Source: Papio anubis
Taxonomy: Eukaryota; Chordata; Mammalia; Primates; Cercopithecidae
Assembly (NCBI RefSeq): GCF_008728515.1
Contig: NC_044978.1
Location: 9,120,452 to 9,184,451 of the forward strand
DNA: 64,000 nucleotides
Direction: 5' to 3'
The notes below the pieces were generated by a model. That model saw nothing but the letters and a program-made list of their open reading frames with translations. It was not told where the DNA came from and did not search any database. A program made the position numbers and the translations under genes. Of this stretch, positions 57,765 to 64,000 are shown piece by piece. Every line of letters starts with the position of its first letter. Position 1 is the stretch's first letter.

Positions 57765-58022
57765 TACAAATAATAGTTGTCTATTAAGTATCTAATGTAA
57801 TCAAGCACAATACTATGTGTGCTTTAATTCTTTTCTCATTCCATCTTTATTATAAAATAATAATTCATGATCAATTCCATTTTCCAAATGAGAACATAGA
57901 GATTCATGGTGGAGTCACTGAGGCCAATTATATCTCCTTGCTGAAGGAGGTATAACTGGTAAATGATGAGCAAGGAATTGAATATAAGTTTATCTAACTT
58001 CATCCCTGTGTTCCATCTATAA
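57765..58022 (-). mobile_element. MIR SINE
   Basis: Reverse MIR: tattaagtatctaatgtaat, caattccattttccaaatga, gaacatagagattcatggtg, ggtataactggtaaatgatg and aattgaatataagtttatct. Confidence 0.85.
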
Positions 58023-58309
58023 CCCTCCCAATGCCTCCAGAAAAAGAAAGAGCCCAATAGGGTAACAGTTTTCAAAGACAAAAAGCCCATTACTTACTAA
58101 CTCTGCCACGTCTGGCAAAGTGTAGGGTAGATAGTGCCATGGATATAGTTAACCCTTCTCTAATTTTCCTAAGGCTGACATGGATGTTTTAGCTATTTCT
58201 ATTTTAATCATTGTATAAAACATGCTGTATAAGTTTAATAACCTCTTTAGTCACTGAGAGGATGTGGGGCTCCTCTCATTGGAGTCTCTACCAATGATGA
58301 CAAATTCTT
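58023..58309. other. Unique sequence
   Basis: Nothing recognised. Confidence 0.45.
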
Positions 58310-59135
58310 AACAAAATAGTTGATGGATGCCTAGGATGTGCCAAGTACTTCTTAGGACCTGTGGAATGCATTAGAAAACACTGTTCCATGGCTCAGTCTA
58401 GATGAAAGAGAAAAAAATGTAAAAAGCACAATAAATAATAAATTATATAGAACGTTAGAAATTAAGTGTTTGAAAAATAGCACAACTTAAGAGAGTAGTA
58501 GCACAGACGAAGGAGAATGGGAGCAAAGCTGTAATTTTAAATAAAATTGTCAAGAACGACGTTGTTGACAAAAAGACATTTGATCAATGAGGGGATGGAA
58601 GTAGGGGGTTAATTGTATGAACACAGTACAGACAATAGAGAAGACTTTGGCAGGCAAGAAAATAATCGGCGCAAAGGCTTTAAACCCAGTGAGTTTAAAG
58701 CAGAATAAGAAAGAACCAAGATAGGGATGGGGGCTGGAAAATCATGGTCTCACCTGTCTTCATAAGAACTTTGACTCTAATGGACATGTGAGTCACCAGG
58801 AGTGCTTGACTGCAGGAATGACATGGTCTAATAACGTCAGGGTTTCCTCATTATATAGGGGTCAGTTTGGGTGCTGTATTGAAAGTGGATTTTAGAATAA
58901 AGAAACAGAGAAAGATGGAGACTAGTTAGAAGGTAATGTTGTTAATCCTGGTGAGACATGATGATGGCTTAGTCTAAGGTAGCACAAGGTGATGAGAAGT
59001 GTTTGGATTCTGGATATTATTCTTACTAAGAGCCAATAGGACTGTCTTAAAGATGACTGGGAAAGTTGCGGGGGACAAGATTAGGTTCGGAATGAGATCA
59101 GAGAAAAGCAAGACTTGAGATTTGGCTATGTAGAG
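58310..59135 (-). mobile_element. L2 LINE, about 820 bp
   Basis: Reverse L2: ggatgcctaggatgtgccaa, aagctgtaattttaaataaa, tttggcaggcaagaaaataa, gcgcaaaggctttaaaccca, gactgcaggaatgacatggt, tcctggtgagacatgatgat, ggcttagtctaaggtagcac, gtgatgagaagtgtttggat and tctggatattattcttacta. Colinear over the full length. Confidence 0.93.
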
Positions 59136-59400
59136 TTCCAGACACCTATTAGATATCATATCTTGTCACTATCTTGTGTTTGTTTAAGTCATCAGTAACA
59201 ACTGTGGTGACCTTCCCTTGAACTCAAGTGCAACCACAGAGTCCTTCCCAGTAAAGTACTCCTGGTAACCACTGCCGGTGGAGATAAGCTTACATTAGAC
59301 AAGGAAGCTATTTGCCATCACTCTGAATTGCTGGTTGTTAACTGAAGCATTAACCAGCTGCATAGGGTAGATGTTTCTTCTACCTGCTGACAAATACTTG
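59136..59400. other. Unique sequence
   Basis: Nothing recognised. Confidence 0.45.
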
Positions 59401-59409
59401 TGCTTTTAC

Positions 59410-59700
59410 CTATTTGTTTTTTCTTTTTTTGGACAAGGTCTCACTCTGTCACCCAGGCTGGAGTGCAGTGCCATGATCACAGCTCTTGACCTAAACTCAA
59501 GCAGTCCTCCCACCTCAAACTCTCATGTAGCTGTGACTACAGACATGCACCACTACACACTGCTAAATTTTAAAATTATTTGTGGTGATGGGCGTCTCAC
59601 TATGTTGCCCAAGTTGGTCTCAAATTCCAGGCCTCAAGAATCCTCCCACCTTGGCCTCCCAAAGCACTGGGATTTCAGGCATGAGTCACCATGCCCAGAC
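59410..59700 (-). mobile_element. AluJ-type SINE with target-site duplication
   Basis: Reverse Alu: tctttttttggacaaggtct, tgtagctgtgactacagaca, gatgggcgtctcactatgtt, gggatttcaggcatgagtca. Flanked by tgcttttac at 59401-59409 and 59701-59709. The 144-codon plus-strand frame (59371-59805), the longest in the window, is a translation through this Alu. Confidence 0.97.
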
Positions 59701-59935
59701 TGCTTTTACTTTACATATGCATTTGAGGTAGAAACTCATTTAGAGTGCATTACTCAGATCATTTTGTTAGTGGAATGTGGTCACGTTAGAATTACATTTC
59801 TCTGAAAGTATGTTTTCTTTTTGACTTGGAATCATTAAAACCTTGAGATAATGTACACACATTATAAGCCATAAATTCAAAATTACATAATAATGTCTTC
59901 TGTAATTCTGTATATTTCTATACAGCTTGTTTAGC

Positions 59936-59962
59936 AATAAAATAAAATAAAATAAAATAAAA
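59936..59962. repeat. (AAAAT)n microsatellite
   Basis: Five consecutive aataa/aaata pentamer units. Confidence 0.95.
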
Positions 59963-60544
59963 CTCAAGGGTGGTCTTTTTTGTTTTACTTTATACTTCAC
60001 ATAACACTTCTGATAAACTCCAATTCTGGGTCAACATCTCATTCCAATAGCATTTGAAGGTCAATACTAACCTGCTTGATTTCCTTCAAACAGAGAACTG
60101 TTTTTTAGACAGATTCCAACTTGATGCATCTATGTGAAAAGGGAGATGAGATTAAGTCAGCCACCAAAGCATGTGGTTTAGTAAATAAGGATAATGTTCA
60201 GAGAGGAGAAAGGGAGCAAACAAGAACTCATCCCCGTTGTTGCGGTTATTGTAATTACCAGGATCTAGGAAGTAACAATAATTATGCCTAAAGGAAAAAA
60301 GGAAGATAAATATAACAGCTCAGTGTCTCTATGCACCAAGACAATTAATGCACTGGATGAGAATGTCAGGATTCAGGAGGATCTTGGCAGATCGAGTGAC
60401 AGGCAGAAACTGACAGAAGGTTATTTAACAAGGATAAGTTAAGTTCATAATTTCAGAACTTTTATTTGGATGAACATATAATTTTGTATAAGTATTCCAA
60501 TATTTTAAAGATAGGAAACATCTCTCAGAATTTATAGAGAAAAG

Positions 60545-60680
60545 ACAGGAAGCCTGGACACCTGGCATCTGGTTCCAGATCCTCAGAAAACTACGTATGT
60601 GGCCTTGGCGCATGGCGGTCAAAGCTCTGTTTTCACCACTCTCAAAATGATGGAGGCCCGACTTTATCACTAAGTCTTTT
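60545..60680 (+). mobile_element. MIR SINE, doubtful
   Basis: catctggttccagatcctca, gtatgtggccttggcgcatg and tcaccactctcaaaatgatg resemble forward MIR, weakly. Confidence 0.45.
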
Positions 60681-63390
60681 CCCTTCCACATGTAAACATT
60701 TCTATGAGCCTAGATACTGACTGACAGGATGTCAATAAAGTAATGAAGCTAAACCATATTTCCAGGTTTTAGTCACTGCATAAAATGCACATACATCCTA
60801 TCCAATAAGTACATACCCCAGATAACTTAAAAGATAAGCTTTAATGCACGTGTTTCCCAGGTCTTGCAGCATTTTCCTTTACCTTGTCAGAGTCCATTTC
60901 CACAAGAAGGCAGACACAGAATTGTATACTTGGAAAACACTGCCTAATGTTTATTTAATAACTTTGTTCAAAATCCTATCGCATATAAAAATAATACACA
61001 AAACAATTTGTAGGATGTATGTTTAATGAAAACTAAATATTAATCTAATAAGAATTATTTCTTTTCTTTTTCTTAAAGTTTGAAAGTCTTTGACTCTCAT
61101 CTGATTTCATTAAACAAAAAATCACAGAATTTTATAAGTCAGATCTCTCCTTGGATTCTATATTATACTTTGCCACGCTTTTGGTCAAAATATAACTCGT
61201 ATTTATTGGTGCAGTCATGAGAAAGTTTCTTCAGAAAAGATCGACAAAAATAAAGCTCAATGAAGCTCCCTATTGCAGTGTGTGTAACAGAAAAGAAAAT
61301 AAGAACTCTAAGTACATGCTGCAGCTGAACAGGCCAGTTCCTGGATATTGCACGAAATTCTGCTGGGTGCCCGAGAGTATTGTTCTTCAGAACCCAAGAT
61401 TTTATCAGCTTTCTGTTGACAGTGCAAATCCAGAATTAGCTACAGTAAGCAGAATAATCAATTAGTAGTTTTTGGCCTTCTGACCTTCTACAACTCCCTG
61501 CTGATGCCTTGTACAGGTACTGCTGAATTACACTGTGATTGGCAGGAACGTCTCATGAAGAGGCAAACAGACAATTTCTGTTGTGGTCCTATGTCAAATT
61601 AACCATCAATATGTTAAACAACAGCTCCTATTTTGACAGAAGATCCAATATGGAGACTAAAAAGGCTGCAGGTGTCTTCATAGCACTCTGACATTTTCAT
61701 TATTGCATTGCAGATCCAGTGTCGGACTAGTTGTTCATTGAAATTTGAATGAGAGTTGAGCAATTGATTCAACTGGGTCTTAAAAATAAAAACCTGGTTT
61801 TTTTCTTGATACAATGGTGAAACTGATATATACAAGATTAAGTTTCCAGCCTGAATGTTTTTATAGGTGGAAAACAGAAACGTTTAGAAAATGGAAATGA
61901 TCTAATGAAACATAACATATCCCATTTTGAACACGATCATTCAGCCAGGTGAGGTCTGAGGTTTGTCTGTCAGTACTTTAATTGTATCCCAGGCAATGGA
62001 AGAGTTATTCATTTATCAAGGAATAGAGATGACCTAACTCAGACTCACTGCAAAGCTCTCAGAAGCCCCGAAGCTTTGGACTTTCAGCTTCCTAGCCACC
62101 AAGATCATTTCTGCAGGCCTTTTAGAAACAGGCTCACATCCTTACATACCAGGTTTTCTTTAGTTCTACTAAACTACTGCAGCAGAAGAGATTACTTTGC
62201 AGATAACTGTATTCAAATTTCAACCACATACCCTGGCTGAACACAAATTTCCTTTATCCTTTGAGCAATTGCTGTGTACAAGAGCCACCATTCACAGAAC
62301 GTTTAAAGCTGCTTCCCATGCATCCCTGCCTGGTCCACCACTTTCCATCCTGCCCTGGGAACAGGCATTACTTTGTAATTTTATTGCAATTGATATTGGA
62401 GTGATAGAATTTCAGGATAGAAATTTCATATATACATTCTGCTGTATGATACTTAGAAGGTGATTTTTTGGGATTACTTTATGCAATACAAAGTTGTCTT
62501 TATTTTAATAAAGTGATTAATATTTTCAGTGTGTATACATGCATCAGCCTAGTGTCACATAAACATGGACATTAATAAATATTCAGTGAACACCTAAATG
62601 GCAATGTTATCATTGACACTCTACTCTTTACATTATTGCATATTTTAAGGAAACGTGTACCTTATATTTAAACATGTGTAATTTCAAGCTTGTCCCTAAT
62701 GTCGAGTCTGTAGGCATCCTGTCATTGTTTTGGCAAACCTTTCCTTTACTTTTATTTTAAGGGCAATGTTTGACCTTTGCTGAAGGTATTCATCACCCTA
62801 TAATCAAAACATTTTCACAATGTAAAAAATAAAACCTCAAACATAAAACAACAACAAAAATCTGTAATATTTTGCGACTCTGTCTATCTGACACTCCTTT
62901 TCATGTAAATGTTATTTTGTTTTCTATGTCTTCTCTTGATTTTAAATTGTATATTTTAATCTTCTTACAAGGCCATATTTTATCATTTTAGTGTTATTAC
63001 CCCGTTTACACATGTGTTCTTGAATCACTTCTCAAATATGTGTCATCATTCTTTTGAAATACATTTACTCCTGAGTCTGAAAGCCTCCATTTCCTGTGGA
63101 TTCCAAAATGATTCCTGGAAATTGAAGGTAAGGGGAGTTCTTGAGTGATATACCTATGTTTAAAAGAAACTATAAAATTGATGTCTTAGGAACTGAGGTA
63201 TAACAGCCCCTGCATTCTGCGCCACTCCCTTCATTTCTTCCTGAATGCGATCTTAAATAAACAGCAAGGTCGCGTTTCAAAATTTGCTGAGTCTGTGATA
63301 CCGTCACATCACACCTTCCAGCCTTGAGTCACTTCCGTTGGGATAGTGCTCTTCTTTCCCGGGCAGAGGAAGTAATTGCCTCTCTACTCC

Positions 63391-63695
63391 CTTTTTTTTT
63401 TTTTTTTTTTTTTTTTTGAGATGGAGTCTCGCTCTGTCGCCAGGCTGGAGTGCAGTGGTGCGATCTCAGCTCACTGTAACCTCCATCTCCCGGGTTCAAG
63501 AGATTCTCCTGCCTCAGTCTCCGGAGTAGCTGTGGCTACAGGCGCACACCAACATGTCCAGCTAATTTTTGTATTTTTAGTAGAGACAAGGTTTCACCAC
63601 ATTGGCCAGGATGGTCTCAATCTCTTGACCTCATGATCTGCCCGCTCAGCCTCCCAAAGTGCTGGGATTACAGGCGTGAGCCACGGCGCCCGGCC
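63391..63695 (-). mobile_element. AluY-like SINE with short target-site duplication
   Basis: Reverse Alu with a T run, gagatggagtctcgctctgt, tttttagtagagacaaggtt, tcttgacctcatgatctgcc, ending ccacggcgcccggcc. gcctctct is at 63378-63385 and 63696-63703. Well kept CpGs suit AluY or late AluS. The 86-codon plus frame is Alu translation. Confidence 0.97.
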
Positions 63696-63703
63696 GCCTC
63701 TCT

Positions 63704-64000
63704 TATAGCATTTTACACTTACATCTGTTATAACTCACATTACATGTATTGCAATTGTGCATTATATATCTTTCTCCCTCACCAGAGAGCAAGGTTCTTG
63801 TGGGCATGAAAAGTGTCCTCCTGTATCTTACATACTGACTGCTGGAAAATCCATATGGGCGAAATCATTAAATCAAATAATCTCTTCACACTATTTATCT
63901 GTGACAACATAGACTCTGCTATAGGAGGTAAAATAGTAGTCAATCACGATTCTTCTCCAAGTTAATATCATACCCCAATTAAACCAGCGGTGGAGCTAAG
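63704..64000. other. Unique sequence to the window end
   Basis: Nothing recognised. Confidence 0.45.

Larger units (their letters stand above)
59710..63377. other. Longest unique block of the window
   Basis: About 3.7 kb in which I recognise only an (AAAAT)n run at 59936-59962 and a doubtful MIR at 60545-60680. Frames of up to 88 codons have no domains. A gene or conserved element cannot be excluded from sequence alone. Confidence 0.45.

Noticed and set aside
59371..59805. Longest open frame of the window, 144 codons, plus strand
   Set aside because: It runs through a reverse AluJ; the protein has the usual Alu-translation phrases and is not a gene.
1..64000. CRISPR array, operon, prophage or other prokaryotic system
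   Set aside because: No regularly spaced direct repeats, no gene-dense coding, and primate SINEs throughout.

Overview
This window is nuclear DNA from a catarrhine primate, most likely an Old World monkey. The evidence is dense Alu dimers, L1, L2, MIR and MER5A elements, primate-type LTRs and microsatellites, with no bacterial-style gene packing. One young Alu at 23848-24148 has sequence states I associate with the AluY lineages of Cercopithecidae (macaque/baboon group) rather than with human AluY.

I found no protein-coding gene, no intact RNA gene, no CRISPR array and no undescribed multi-gene system. The open frames are short. The longest (144, 135, 130 and 129 codons) are Alu-derived, overlap each other on opposite strands, or lie in GC-rich sequence without a recognisable family. 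The window is best read as intergenic sequence or the inside of a very large intron. Splice sites of a host gene could not be judged.

Layout. 1-8.7 kb: Alu, MIR and L2 pieces, an old LTR split by a Tigger-like DNA transposon, a 3' L1 fragment with target-site duplications, and a 33-bp minisatellite. 8.7-14.1 kb: AT-rich and almost repeat-free, holding a 5' half of a tRNA-Ile inserted between perfect 16-bp duplications and an exact 38-bp tandem duplication. 14.1-18.9 kb: a rearranged AluJ, a 51-bp tandem duplication, an AluS, L2 and MIR pieces, and a solo class-I ERV LTR with a 4-bp target-site duplication. 18.9-22.2 kb: repeat-poor. 22.2-25.5 kb: a CpG-enriched unique block, two Alus, MIRs and an L1. 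25.5-35.8 kb: microsatellites, MER5A, Alus, L2, MIR and a MaLR LTR. 35.8-44.8 kb: L2, two L1 3' ends, Alus and MIRs. 44.8-52.8 kb: a degenerate 94-bp tandem array beside a strong hairpin, two L2 copies, a second LTR and a Z-DNA-prone repeat. 52.8-59.7 kb: two long L2 copies, an Alu with an apparent 3' transduction, and more Alus. 59.7-64 kb: mostly unique sequence with one AluY.

Repeat family names come from reading the sequence against remembered consensus sequences, without an alignment. Ends of old elements (MIR, L2, LTR) are approximate. The clearest unusual items are the tRNA-half insertion (10611-10686), the Alu 3' transduction (56467-56831), the CpG-enriched unique block (22232-22650) and the 14-bp perfect hairpin (45224-45257).
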